Shown here: one piece after another, positions 1-8,014 of the stretch | Position numbering within the stretch: position 1 is the first letter of the stretch | Layout of the letters: each line of letters starts with the position of its first letter | Origin: an uncultured Collinsella sp. | Lineage (GTDB): Bacteria; Actinomycetota; Coriobacteriia; Coriobacteriales; Coriobacteriaceae | DNA length: 64,000 bases | NCBI GenBank assembly: GCA_902470805.1 | Contig: CABRHX010000001.1 | Span: 124,001 to 188,000, forward strand | Direction: 5' to 3' | Position numbers and translations under genes: made by a program | The notes under the pieces: generated by a model | The model's input: the letters and a program-made list of their open reading frames with translations, nothing else | Database searches by the model: none | Told to the model about the DNA's origin: nothing

Positions 1-1497
1 GGGCTTCATGTGCGGGAACAGCAGCACGTCGCGGATAGAAGCCTGGTTGGTGAGCAGCATGACCACGCGGTCGATGCCGATGCCGATGCCGCCCGCAGGA
101 GGCATACCGTACTCGAGGGCGCGCACGTAGTCCTCGTCGTACTCCATGGCCTCGTCGTCACCGCCGGCCTTCTCGGCCATCTGAGCGGCAAAGCGCTCGG
201 CCTGGTCGACCGGGTCGTTGAGCTCAGAGAACGCGTTGGCGTACTCGTGACCGGCAATAACCAGCTCAAAGCGGTGCGTCAGGCGCGGGTCGTCCTCAAA
301 GCGCTTGGCAAGCGGGCTGACCTCGATGGGGTAATCGCACACGAACGTGGGGTTGACGATGGTGTCCTCGCCCAGCTCATCGTAGATCTCGGCGATAATC
401 TTGCCGGCGGTCCACTCGGGCTTAATCTCCAGGCCCTTCTCGCGCGCGGCGGCAGCAAGCTCCTCGACCGGCGTGTCGATGGTGACCTGCTTGCCGAGCA
501 CGTCGGAGACGATGTCGGTCATGGGACGGCTGGCCCACTCACCAGAAAGGTCGATGGTCTGGCCCTGGTACTCGATGACCTCGGGGTTGCCGATGGCCTT
601 GTTAGCCGCCTTAATGACACCCTGGGCGAGCGCCTTCATGCCCTCGAGGTCGGAGAAGGCACGGTAGGCCTCCATCGTGGTGAACTCGGGGTTGTGGGTA
701 AGGTCCATGCCCTCGTTACGGAAGATGCGGCCGATCTCGAACACGCGCTCAAAACCACCGACGATGCAGCGCTTGAGGTGCAGCTCGGTGGCAATACGCA
801 GGTAGCACTCCTGATCGAGCGCGTTGAAGTGGGTAATGAACGGCTTGGCCGTGGCACCACCCTGGATGGTCTGCAGGATGGGGGTCTCGACCTCCATGTA
901 GCCGTCGGACTCCATAAAGCGACGGAAGGTGGAGAGAATCTGCGAACGCTTACGGAAGGTCTCACGAACGTCGTCGTTGGCGATCAGGTCGACATAGCGC
1001 TGGCGATAGCGGGTCTCCTTGTCGGAAAGACCGTGGAACTTCTCGGGCAGCGGACGAACGGCCTTGGAAAGCAGGGTCGCGCTCTCAGGGGCAACGGAAA
1101 GCTGGCCGCGCTTGGTGCGCACGACCACGCCGGTCACGCCCAGGATGTCGCCCAGGTCGAGGGCCTTGAGCGTATTCCAGGCAGCCTCGTCCATGTCGTT
1201 GATGCGGCAGAACAGTTGAATCTCGGCAGTCGCATCGCGCACGACGATGAACATGATCTTGCCCTGACCGCGCTTGGCGACCACACGGCCGGCAATCTTC
1301 ACGACATCCTCGGTGTCCTCACCATCGGCAAGATCGGCGTACTTAGCCTCGATATCGGCGACGTAGTCCTCAAGCTCAGAGTGCTCAGGATAGGGGTTCT
1401 GGCCCGCCTCGAACAGGGCGGCGCGCTTGACCAGGCGGGTGGCGCGCTCGTCGTTGAGCGTCGATGCCTGATCGGCGGCGTTCTGGTTCTCTGCCAT
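1..1497 (-). CDS. lysS: Lysine--tRNA ligase, class II (3' end cut by window edge)
   Basis: Charges tRNA-Lys in the cytoplasm. The reverse-strand reading frame is open for 499 codons from an ATG at 1497 to the window edge. It has an N-terminal OB-fold anticodon-binding region, the class II motif 2 stretch FRNEGMDLTHNPEFT, and the motif 3 stretch GIGIGIDRVVMLL. The last visible residues are SIRDVLLFPHMKP, which normally lie very near the C-terminus, so only a few residues are missing. A GAGGAG ribosome-binding site sits 8 bases before the ATG. It lies 79 bases downstream of greA on the same strand, with a terminator-like hairpin between them, so the pair may be partly co-transcribed. The larger plus-strand open frame over this stretch has no family resemblance and is a shadow. 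Confidence 0.97.
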   Translation of the reverse strand, partial: MAENQNAADQASTLNDERATRLVKRAALFEAGQNPYPEHSELEDYVADIEAKYADLADGEDTEDVVKIAGRVVAKRGQGKIMFIVVRDATAEIQLFCRINDMDEAAWNTLKALDLGDILGVTGVVVRTKRGQLSVAPESATLLSKAVRPLPEKFHGLSDKETRYRQRYVDLIANDDVRETFRKRSQILSTFRRFMESDGYMEVETPILQTIQGGATAKPFITHFNALDQECYLRIATELHLKRCIVGGFERVFEIGRIFRNEGMDLTHNPEFTTMEAYRAFSDLEGMKALAQGVIKAANKAIGNPEVIEYQGQTIDLSGEWASRPMTDIVSDVLGKQVTIDTPVEELAAAAREKGLEIKPEWTAGKIIAEIYDELGEDTIVNPTFVCDYPIEVSPLAKRFEDDPRLTHRFELVIAGHEYANAFSELNDPVDQAERFAAQMAEKAGGDDEAMEYDEDYVRALEYGMPPAGGIGIGIDRVVMLLTNQASIRDVLLFPHMKP

Positions 1498-1511
1498 AAG
1501 TTAGCTCCTCA

Positions 1512-1548
1512 AACTAAAACGCTCCCCAGGATTCGGTCCCAGGGAGCG
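1512..1548 (-). terminator. Terminator or attenuator between greA and lysS
   Basis: On the minus strand the arms CGCTCCC and GGGAGCG form a 7-bp stem with a 15-base loop, followed by TTTTAGTTTG. The U-rich tail runs straight into the lysS ribosome-binding site. It can end greA transcription or attenuate read-through into lysS; which one is not decidable from sequence. Confidence 0.6.
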
Positions 1549-1576
1549 AAAACATACCTTTACGCGGGACCGTGGT

Positions 1577-2047
1577 CTAGCGTGCGATCTTGGCGATGGT
1601 GTAGACGCGAGTCTTGCCGGAAGGCGTAACGACCTCGACGGAATCGCCCTCGCCGTGACCAATGATGGCGTGACCGACCGGAGACTCGTTGGAAATCTTG
1701 TGCTCGAGCGAGTTGGTCTCGGTGGTACCGACGAGCGTGACTTCCATGACCTCGCCGTTGGGATCAATCAGCGAAACGGTGGAACCGATGGAGACGGTCA
1801 GGTCGCCCGTGGTGGCAGCAACCTGAGCGTTGGCAAGAATGGCCTGGATCTCGGCGATACGAGCAGCATTCTGGGCCTGCTTGTCCTTGGCGGCATCGTA
1901 CTCGGAGTTCTCCGAAAGGTCGCCGAACGCGCGGGCTTCCTTGATGTCCTCGACGATCTCCTTGGCGTAATCGCCCTCACGCCAGGCGAGCTCCTCGACG
2001 AGCTTCTGGCGGCCCTCAGCGGTCAGTACGATCTGGCTTGCGTCCAT
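1577..2047 (-). CDS. greA: Transcription elongation factor GreA
   Basis: Rescues backtracked RNA polymerase by stimulating cleavage of the nascent transcript. The 156-residue product is full length for the family. It has the N-terminal coiled coil with the LSENSEYDAAK motif at the hairpin tip and the C-terminal FKBP-like domain (SPVGHAIIGHGEGDSVEV). The ATG at 2047 (MDASQIV) was chosen over an in-frame ATG ten codons upstream because GGGGAGATATCCGT precedes it at proper spacing and GreA proteins normally begin close to this motif. A strong terminator separates it from tatA upstream, and lysS follows. Confidence 0.97.
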   Translation of the reverse strand: MDASQIVLTAEGRQKLVEELAWREGDYAKEIVEDIKEARAFGDLSENSEYDAAKDKQAQNAARIAEIQAILANAQVAATTGDLTVSIGSTVSLIDPNGEVMEVTLVGTTETNSLEHKISNESPVGHAIIGHGEGDSVEVVTPSGKTRVYTIAKIAR

Positions 2048-2088
2048 ACGGATATCTCCCCAACTCTGATCAAACAATCAACTGTCAA

Positions 2089-2128
2089 CAAAACGAAAAA
2101 GACCGGCTAGCCTGCGGGCAAGCCGGTC
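2089..2128 (-). terminator. Rho-independent terminator after tatA
   Basis: GC-rich stem with arms GACCGGCT and AGCCGGTC, followed on the minus strand by TTTTTCGTTTTG. It lies 26 bases past the tatA stop codon and just upstream of the greA start. Confidence 0.85.
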
Positions 2129-2153
2129 AGGTGCTCACCCCAAAGGGATGGGA

Positions 2154-2429
2154 CTACTCTGCGTCCGCGTCGCTGTCCTCTGCCTGCTTCTTCTTGGCAG
2201 CAGCGAGCTTGGCCTCGAGCTCAGCGATCTCCTTGTCCTCCTCGGACTGCTCGACCACGACCTCCTCGGCCTGCTTGGTCTCGGCCTTATCGTCGCCCTC
2301 CATACCCTCACGGATATTCTTGACGGTAGAGCCGAGGGACTTGCCGAGCTTCGGCAGGTTCTTGGGCCCGAAGATAATCAGGACAACGACGAGAATAATG
2401 ATGAGCTCAGGAGCCCTCAGTCCAAACAT
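2154..2429 (-). CDS. tatA: Sec-independent translocase subunit TatA
   Basis: Pore-forming subunit of the twin-arginine export system in the inner membrane. The 91-residue protein starts MFGLRAPELII, has one N-terminal membrane helix (about residues 7-20), then the hallmark FGPKNLPKLGKSLG hinge and amphipathic helix, and an acidic, Lys/Glu/Ala-rich tail. GGAGGTCTAC directly before ATG 2429 fixes the start. Longer in-frame extension upstream runs through the tRNA-Pro gene and is not coding. No tatC is visible nearby, so other Tat parts must be elsewhere or the family assignment could be TatB-like. Confidence 0.93.
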   Translation of the reverse strand: MFGLRAPELIIILVVVLIIFGPKNLPKLGKSLGSTVKNIREGMEGDDKAETKQAEEVVVEQSEEDKEIAELEAKLAAAKKKQAEDSDADAE

Positions 2430-2502
2430 GTAGACCTCCACAATACAGCGAGACAAGCTCGAATGAGTATACCGCGGGTATCGCGGTATCACAACACTAG
2501 CT

Positions 2503-2530
2503 AAAAAAAGGGACCGCAAGAAGCGGTCCC
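2503..2530 (-). terminator. Rho-independent terminator after tRNA-Pro
   Basis: Stem GGGACCGC/GCGGTCCC followed by seven T residues on the minus strand, 12 bases past the tRNA CCA end. Confidence 0.9.
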
Positions 2531-2541
2531 TCCTCATGCTC

Positions 2542-2618
2542 TGGTCGGGTTGACTGGATTTGAACCAGCGACCCCTGCGTCCCGAACGCAGTGCTCTACC
2601 AAACTGAGCCACAACCCG
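2542..2618 (-). tRNA. tRNA-Pro (anticodon CGG)
   Basis: A 77-base cloverleaf reads on the minus strand. The acceptor arms are CGGGTTG and CAACCCG. The anticodon stem CTGCG/CGCAG encloses the loop TTCGGGA, giving anticodon CGG (codon CCG). The T-arm contains GGTTCAAATCC, and CCA is encoded. A terminator follows directly. Confidence 0.96.
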
Positions 2619-2667
2619 TTAGCTCGACTATAGTAACAAAGATTTTCGCCGCGTGCTAGAGAAATTT

Positions 2668-3564
2668 TTATTTCTTTGAAGCGTCGATTTGAACCGTGTT
2701 GGGAATAAGCTCAGTCGCGCAGGCCCACCAGCCATTTTGCTGGGCAGCATCGGCAAGCCTTTCGGCCGTGGCGGCGGTGCCACAAATGGCAAACGAACAG
2801 GCACCCGATCCGCACACATCTACAGCAACGGTGCCGTCCTGTTTACGCAGCCAATCGAGAACCGTTTGAATCTGCGGCTCCATCTGTGCGGAAATGACAC
2901 CTAGGTTGTTATGGATGAGCACATATGCCGTCTCGGCATCACCAGCACGCAATGCAGAAGCTATCGCGCCGGGCTTGTCCGCAGGCACCGGAGCCTCGTC
3001 AAAACGTCGATAGGCTTCAATTGTCGAAACGCTTGCCTCGCGCGGCTTAACCAGTACGACGGGCGTCGCGAGCAGCGCGGGGTACTCAGTTGCCAGCACG
3101 TCTCCCCCACCTACGTAAAACGCAGGGCTCGCATGCAAAAAGAACGGGACGTCGGCACCAATGCCCCGCGCAATATCGTCGAGCGCTGGGTCGGTGCGAT
3201 CAATGCCCCAGAGCTCCGCCAAGGCGACAATGACCGCGGCCGCATCCGTCGAGGGGCCGCCCAAGCCGGCGCACAATGGAATGCGCTTCTCAATCGTCAC
3301 GCAGATGTTTGCCTCGCGACCATAATGCTCGGCCATAGCAACCGCAGCCCGATACGCCGTATTCTTTTGCATGAGAAAATCTGATGCCGGAACCGTCTGG
3401 ACGGTCAGCGCCTGCGCCGGCGTGACCGTCACGGTATCGGAAAGACCGACGGCCGCCATCAGGGAATCGACCCTGTGGTAGCCGCGGTCATCGCGCTCGG
3501 TATGAACCCCCAGGTAGAGGTTAATCTTTGCCGGCGCGGAAAGAGTCAGGGACCGATCGGTCAC
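2668..3564 (-). CDS. ispE: 4-diphosphocytidyl-2-C-methyl-D-erythritol kinase
   Basis: Phosphorylates CDP-ME in the MEP pathway of isoprenoid precursor synthesis, which fits the dxs gene at the other end of the window. This GHMP-family kinase of 298 residues has the substrate motif APAKINLYLGV at residues 10-20 and the ATP-binding loop PLCAGLGGPSTDAAA near residue 95, a slight variant of the common GLGGGSSDAA. The start is GTG at 3564, two bases after the veg stop codon, with GGAG inside the end of veg, so translation is probably coupled to veg. Confidence 0.95.
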   Translation of the reverse strand: MTDRSLTLSAPAKINLYLGVHTERDDRGYHRVDSLMAAVGLSDTVTVTPAQALTVQTVPASDFLMQKNTAYRAAVAMAEHYGREANICVTIEKRIPLCAGLGGPSTDAAAVIVALAELWGIDRTDPALDDIARGIGADVPFFLHASPAFYVGGGDVLATEYPALLATPVVLVKPREASVSTIEAYRRFDEAPVPADKPGAIASALRAGDAETAYVLIHNNLGVISAQMEPQIQTVLDWLRKQDGTVAVDVCGSGACSFAICGTAATAERLADAAQQNGWWACATELIPNTVQIDASKK

Positions 3565-3566
3565 CG

Positions 3567-3863
3567 TTAATGCTCCTCGAGCTGATTGCCGAGCGGGGTA
3601 AAGATGTGCTCGCCGCTCTCGGGGTCGAACAGCTCGACCTGACCGGTGAGCACATCGATATACTGGTAGGACTGACGCGACTTGCGGCCACGACGCTCGT
3701 CGACCTCGACAATGAAGACGGCCGGGTGGACGCTCTTGATGGTGCCCATGCGCTCGACGACGCGGGTACGGCCCATGTTGGCCTTAACCTTGACGCGATC
3801 GCCCACCATATCGGTCAGCTTCTCGTGGATGTCGTCGACGTGATTGACTTCCATCTCTTCCAT
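3567..3863 (-). CDS. veg: Veg family protein (DUF1021)
   Basis: A 98-residue small beta-rich protein like Bacillus subtilis Veg, which has been linked to biofilm matrix expression; its molecular role is not settled. Family features are VKVKANMGRTRVVERMGTI, then HPAVFIVEV and SYQYIDVLTGQVEL. The ATG at 3863 is preceded by GGAGGCCCTGTTC. An in-frame ATG further upstream lacks a site, and MEVNH three codons in is an alternative. Adjacent ispE is the same neighbour as in many Firmicutes, which supports the family call. Confidence 0.88.
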   Translation of the reverse strand: MEEMEVNHVDDIHEKLTDMVGDRVKVKANMGRTRVVERMGTIKSVHPAVFIVEVDERRGRKSRQSYQYIDVLTGQVELFDPESGEHIFTPLGNQLEEH

Positions 3864-3996
3864 GAACAGGGCCTCCAGAAGGTGCAATTCAAAAAGGGGA
3901 TAATACCCCTAAGATAGACAAAACTCTAATACTATAGCACCCTGTTGTGGCCATACGCAAGTAGCTAAATAAGCCCCGTCCCAAATACGTACCAGA

Positions 3997-4059
3997 CGAC
4001 AACCTCGCATGACCAGTTGTTACGCGGTTTGGTAAAACCGCGTAACCTAAAGGTTGTCG
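3997..4059. repeat. Nested inverted repeat at the 3' end of dtd
   Basis: Outer arms CGACAACC (3997-4004) and GGTTGTCG (4052-4059) enclose inner arms TACGCGGTTT (4021-4030) and AAACCGCGTA (4034-4043) with a three-base loop. The outer right arm is inside the last codons of dtd. It has no T-run, so it is either a rho-dependent or mRNA-stabilising 3' hairpin. Confidence 0.55.
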
Positions 4060-4493
4060 GTGTCCAAGACGATGGTGAATGGGCCGTCGTTGACCAGGTC
4101 GACCTTCATGTCGGCGCCAAAGATACCGTGCGCCACATGCTCAACGTCCTCGTGCACAAGCGTCAGGAAGTACTCGTAGAGCTCGTTGGCAACATCGGGT
4201 GCGCCGGCATCCGTAAACGACGGACGGCGACCGTGGCGGCAGTCGGCGAACAGCGTGAACTGCGACACCACGAGCACCTCGCCGTCGACATCGGCAAGTG
4301 CCAGATTGGTCTTGCCGTTCTCGTCCTCGTTGATACGCAGCCCGCGGAGCTTGCCCCACAGCTTGTCGGCCTCGGCACGCGTATCGCCATGGCCCACACC
4401 CAGCAGCACCAGGTAGCCGCGTCCAATGCGGCCCACGCACTCGCCGTCGACCGTCACGCCGGCGTTGAGCACGCGCTGCACCACCGCACGCAT
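4047..4493 (-). CDS. dtd: D-aminoacyl-tRNA deacylase
   Basis: Removes D-amino acids wrongly attached to tRNA. The 148 residues are full length. The catalytic SQFTLFADCRHGRRPSF stretch lies near residue 77 and the C-terminal NDGPFTI motif, the Dtd cross-subunit signature, near the end. The ATG at 4493 is three bases after the rdgB stop codon, so the two are translated from one transcript. It is the last gene of the rph-rdgB-dtd run. Confidence 0.97.
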   Translation of the reverse strand: MRAVVQRVLNAGVTVDGECVGRIGRGYLVLLGVGHGDTRAEADKLWGKLRGLRINEDENGKTNLALADVDGEVLVVSQFTLFADCRHGRRPSFTDAGAPDVANELYEYFLTLVHEDVEHVAHGIFGADMKVDLVNDGPFTIVLDTDNL

Positions 4494-4496
4494 GGC

Positions 4497-5138
4497 CTAC
4501 TCCTCGCCCGTCAGCTTGGCGGACAGATGCTCGAGCGCGTGGAAACGATGGCTGATGGCGTTCTTCTCGTCAGCCGTCAGCTCGGCCATGGTCTTGCCCG
4601 GCGTGTCGACCGGCAGGAACAGCGGGTCATAGCCAAAACCATGGTCGCCGCGGCCCTCGTGCGCGATAACGCCCTCGCAGGCGCCCTCGCCATAGGTAAC
4701 CAGACCGTCCGTGTCGATGAGCGCGACGACGCTCATAAAGCGCGCGGTGCGGTCCTCATCTGCCACGCCTTCCAGGTTAACGAGAAGCTTGGCGTTGTTG
4801 GCGGCATCGTCGCCGTGCACGCCCGCATAGCGCGCGCTATACACACCGGGCTCACCGTCCAGCGCGTCGACGACCAAGCCCGAATCGTCGGCAATGGCCA
4901 TAAGGCCCGTCTCCTCAACCGCGGCTTGGGCCTTGATGATGGCGTTCTCCAAAAACGTCGTGCCGTTTTCCTCGGGATCCTCAAAATCGCCCAGCTGGCC
5001 GAGCGCCACAAAGCGAACCTCGGGCATAACCTTGCCCAAAATGGCCTCGATCTCGGTGAGCTTATGGGCGTTGCCCGTTGCCACGACGATGGTCGCCGCC
5101 GGGTCGAGGGTGTCGATGTCGATCTTCTCAAGTGCCAT
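4497..5138 (-). CDS. rdgB: XTP/dITP pyrophosphatase (RdgB/HAM1 family)
   Basis: Hydrolyses ITP, dITP and XTP so that deaminated purines are kept out of DNA and RNA. Motifs are TIVVATGNAHKLTEI near residue 18, the metal-binding FLENAIIKA and DDSGL, and GFGYDPLF plus SHR in the C-terminal half. The ATG at 5138 (MALEKID) has AAGGAGG upstream; an upstream in-frame ATG does not. rph lies upstream and dtd follows, a common bacterial order. Confidence 0.96.
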   Translation of the reverse strand: MALEKIDIDTLDPAATIVVATGNAHKLTEIEAILGKVMPEVRFVALGQLGDFEDPEENGTTFLENAIIKAQAAVEETGLMAIADDSGLVVDALDGEPGVYSARYAGVHGDDAANNAKLLVNLEGVADEDRTARFMSVVALIDTDGLVTYGEGACEGVIAHEGRGDHGFGYDPLFLPVDTPGKTMAELTADEKNAISHRFHALEHLSAKLTGEE

Positions 5139-5245
5139 GAGTGGCCTCCTTGTTCTTATAACAACGCCACACAAAAGGTAATTAGGCTCTCAAGCCCCTC
5201 CCCTCGCGCGGCAGCAGCCTTACAGTTCAGCGTTTCCGCAGATAA

Positions 5246-5282
5246 AACCTGCCAAAATAAACCTGTCCCTTTTTGGCAGGTT
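5246..5282 (-). repeat. Stop-abutting GGGACAG hairpin, copy 1 (after rph)
   Basis: Minus-strand arms AACCTGCCAAAA and TTTTGGCAGGTT (12 bp, perfect) enclose AGGGACAGGTTTA. The left arm begins inside the rph TAA stop codon. The copy at 32222-32256 has almost the same arms and the same downstream bases TTATCTGCG. It may act as a 3' mRNA hairpin but is not followed by a long T-run. Confidence 0.8.
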
Positions 5283-6006
5283 AGGCGAGGGCTTGGCGCT
5301 GGAGCTCGATGAGCTCGGCAATGCCCTTGTCGCCCAAATCGAGCAGGGCATTGAGGCGCTTGCGGTCGAAGGGTGCCTGCTCGCCGGTGCCCTGGAGCTC
5401 GATCATCTCACCGGTATCGGTGGCGACAAGGTTCATGTCGACCTCGGCGTGACTGTCCTCGGAATAATCTAGGTCGAGCAGCGTATTGCCGTCGACAACG
5501 CCCATGGAGATGGCAGCCACCTGGCCGATAAGCGGGATGCGCTCGATCTTGCCCGCCTCGACCCACATGGCGAGGGCGTCGTGCAGCGCCACCCAGGCGC
5601 CGGTGATGCTCGCTGTACGCGTGCCGCCATCGGCCTGAATCACATCGCAGTCGACGGTGACGGTGTACTCGCCGAGCGCCTTCATGTTGACGACGGTACG
5701 CAGGCTGCGGCCAATGAGGCGCTCGATCTCCATGGAGCGGCCCTTGCGGTTGGCGTGCTCGCGCTTGCAGCGCTTGCCGGTCGACGCCGGCAGCATGGCG
5801 TATTCCGCGGTCACCCAGCCGGCCTTAGCTCCCTTTCGCCAGCCCGGCACGCCCTCCTCGATAGTGGCGGCGCACAGCACGCGCGTGTCACCGAACTCGG
5901 CCAAACACGAGCCGTGAGCGTGCTTCATGACGCCACGGGTGAGCTTAACGGGGCGCAACTCGTTGGCGGCGCGACCGTTAGCGCGGTTGACCTGCATGTA
6001 CTCCAT
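5281..6006 (-). CDS. rph: Ribonuclease PH
   Basis: Phosphorolytic 3'-to-5' exoribonuclease that trims tRNA 3' ends. The 241-residue product has the N-terminal RPVKLTRGVMKHAHGSCL, the phosphate-site region with TGKRCKREHANRKGRS, and the DVIQADGGTRTASITGAWVA core with catalytic acidic residues DLDYSED. The ATG at 6006 is supported by AAAGGATATTTCT upstream; a second ATG three codons in is possible. It lies between murI and rdgB on the same strand. Confidence 0.97.
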   Translation of the reverse strand: MEYMQVNRANGRAANELRPVKLTRGVMKHAHGSCLAEFGDTRVLCAATIEEGVPGWRKGAKAGWVTAEYAMLPASTGKRCKREHANRKGRSMEIERLIGRSLRTVVNMKALGEYTVTVDCDVIQADGGTRTASITGAWVALHDALAMWVEAGKIERIPLIGQVAAISMGVVDGNTLLDLDYSEDSHAEVDMNLVATDTGEMIELQGTGEQAPFDRKRLNALLDLGDKGIAELIELQRQALA

Positions 6007-6060
6007 AGAAATATCCTTTCGGCAAAAGATGTGGCGAAGGCCTTGACGGCTGCCTTACAT

Positions 6061-6945
6061 CTATTTCAGCTCATCGATATCGATATGTTCGATGCTCTTG
6101 AGCGGCTGACCAAAGATAAAGCTACCCGCCACCGCAAACTCGGCAATGTTATCGGCCGTCGTGGCAAAACGATGCTGCGGCTCGGCGGCGTCGCCCGCCA
6201 GCTGCTCGCGGCGCGTGAGGATATCGGTCAGCTCGCGCGTGGTCTCCTCGGCGGAACTCACGACGCGCACCCCAGGCCCCAGCGCATGCCGGATAGGTCC
6301 CACCAACAACGGAAAATGCGTACAGCCGAGTACCACGGTATCGATACCGTGGTCGCGCAGCGGCTCAACCGTGGCACCCACCAGCGCACGCACGGCAGGC
6401 GTATCGAAGATATCCTCGTTCTCAAGCCACTGTTCCTGCAGATGTGCACCCGAGGCGAGCTCGTGTTCGACAACCTCGACAAAGCTCGAGGCAGGACAGC
6501 CGTATACATCGACGCCGGCATCCAGGTCCTGAATGGCGCGCGTGTAGGCGCCCGAGCGAATGGTGAGGTTGGTGGCGAGCACGCCCACGCGACGCGAGCG
6601 GGTGCTGTTGATTGCCGCACGGGCACCCGGCGCGATCACGCCGATCACGGGAACGTCGAGCACCTGCTGGGCCAGACGCAAGGCCGCAGCGGTCGCCGTG
6701 TTGCAGGCGATGACCATAATCTTGACGTCGTGCTTCGAAAGCCAACGACCCGCCTGCAACGCAAACGAGCGCACCTCATCCTCGGTACGGGTGCCGTAGG
6801 GGCAGCGCTTGGTGTCGCCAAAGTAGTAGACGGACTCGTGCGGCAGCGCCGTCGCGATGGCGCGCGCAACCGTCAGACCGCCCAAACCAGAATCGAACAC
6901 GCCAATCGGGCGCGTGTCGCCTGCCGGATTCTCGATATCGGACAT
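6061..6945 (-). CDS. murI: Glutamate racemase
   Basis: Makes D-glutamate for peptidoglycan. It has IGVFDSGLGGLTVARAI near residue 13, ACNTATAAA with the first catalytic cysteine near residue 80, and VLGCTHFPLL with the second catalytic cysteine near residue 195. At 294 residues it is a little longer than many homologues. It lies in a minus-strand run with murE and a HAD phosphatase upstream and rph downstream. Confidence 0.97.
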   Translation of the reverse strand: MSDIENPAGDTRPIGVFDSGLGGLTVARAIATALPHESVYYFGDTKRCPYGTRTEDEVRSFALQAGRWLSKHDVKIMVIACNTATAAALRLAQQVLDVPVIGVIAPGARAAINSTRSRRVGVLATNLTIRSGAYTRAIQDLDAGVDVYGCPASSFVEVVEHELASGAHLQEQWLENEDIFDTPAVRALVGATVEPLRDHGIDTVVLGCTHFPLLVGPIRHALGPGVRVVSSAEETTRELTDILTRREQLAGDAAEPQHRFATTADNIAEFAVAGSFIFGQPLKSIEHIDIDELK

Positions 6946-6996
6946 TACCTCACCAGTCTCTCTCGAAAAGACATGTCCAAGTGCGGCGGCGGCGCG

Positions 6997-7908
6997 CTAC
7001 GAACGCGCCGCGACCAGCAGCTCTGCCGTCGCCGCCCAACCGTCGACAATTTTGCCTCGCGTAACGAAAGCATTCTCGCAAGCAGCCAGGAACTCGGGCG
7101 CGCCGGCGCTCGTCAGGCCATTCTCGACCAAGCAGAACGTGCCCACGTGATCGGCCATGTAGAAGTCGGACTCGGAGTCGCCGAGCGCGAGTGTCTCCTC
7201 GCGCTCGATCCCCAGGTGCTCGCAGAAGCGCGCAATGGCAACGCCCTTGTTGAGTCCCGCCGGATTGATGTTGAACGCACGACCGTCCTCGACGCGATCG
7301 AGCTCGAGCGTCGTCGGCTTAGAAAGATGCGTCAGATGGCCATTGCAGGCCCAGACCAGACCGCAACCGGCCTCGTCGAGGATGGCCTGAACCTCGTCAT
7401 CGGGCACATCGCCGCGCATGCCGACGGTGACCTCGCGGTACTTATAGCCAGTCGACATGTCGTTGTGATACTCGATCTTGTGCGGCCAACGGGCAAGAAT
7501 TTTCTCGCACACGCCGGTCTGCTCGATCACCTGATGCGGCGTGAAGCCGCAGGCGGGGTCGTAGGGCATGTCGCCGGTCAAATACTCCCAGTCATTGGCC
7601 TTGAGGTCGTACATGACCAGGCCACCCATCTCGCCGATGTAGGAGTTGAGGCCGAGCACGCGCGCATCCTCGTGGATCATGGTGCGGTTGCGGCCCGAGG
7701 TGGGGACCACCTGGATGCCGGCGCGGGCAAGCGCCACGACAGCCTCGACGAGCTTGGTCGAAGGGTTGCCGTCGTTGTCGCGCAGCACGCACGAACCGGG
7801 AGCAAGCATCGTGGCGTCCAGATCGGTAAAAACGTACTTGACCTTGGCAAGGCGCTCGCGCATTTCGCCCGAAAGCTCAGCGACGGTCGGCAGGGTGTTG
7901 TGGGACAT
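6997..7908 (-). CDS. HAD-IIB family hydrolase
   Basis: A likely sugar-phosphate or phosphoglycerate phosphatase of the HAD IIB (Cof-like) group. The nucleophile motif is YVFTDLDATML near residue 26, with Ala where Gly is usual in DxDGT. Motif II is PTSGRNR, and motif III/IV is LALGDSESDFYMADHVGTF. The ATG at 7908 (MSHNTLP) has GGAGTGACC before it. The substrate cannot be read from sequence. It lies between murE and murI, but that does not prove a cell-wall role. Confidence 0.85.
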   Translation of the reverse strand: MSHNTLPTVAELSGEMRERLAKVKYVFTDLDATMLAPGSCVLRDNDGNPSTKLVEAVVALARAGIQVVPTSGRNRTMIHEDARVLGLNSYIGEMGGLVMYDLKANDWEYLTGDMPYDPACGFTPHQVIEQTGVCEKILARWPHKIEYHNDMSTGYKYREVTVGMRGDVPDDEVQAILDEAGCGLVWACNGHLTHLSKPTTLELDRVEDGRAFNINPAGLNKGVAIARFCEHLGIEREETLALGDSESDFYMADHVGTFCLVENGLTSAGAPEFLAACENAFVTRGKIVDGWAATAELLVAARS

Positions 7909-8014
7909 GGTCACTCCAATACGTAGAAGGGTTTGGACTTGGACGGCATGTTTTGATTGAGGGAACACGCTTATGGCGACAGCGCACTCAGGGCGCCGCC
8001 GCCATCATGGTTCA

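Noticed and set aside
10..1629. 539-codon open frame on the plus strand over lysS
   Set aside because: Antisense shadow in GC-rich DNA. The minus strand has clear LysRS motifs and the plus product has none.
5581..7926. 781-codon plus-strand frame
   Set aside because: Lies antisense to rph, murI and a HAD gene with recognised catalytic motifs. No ribosome-binding site or family resemblance.
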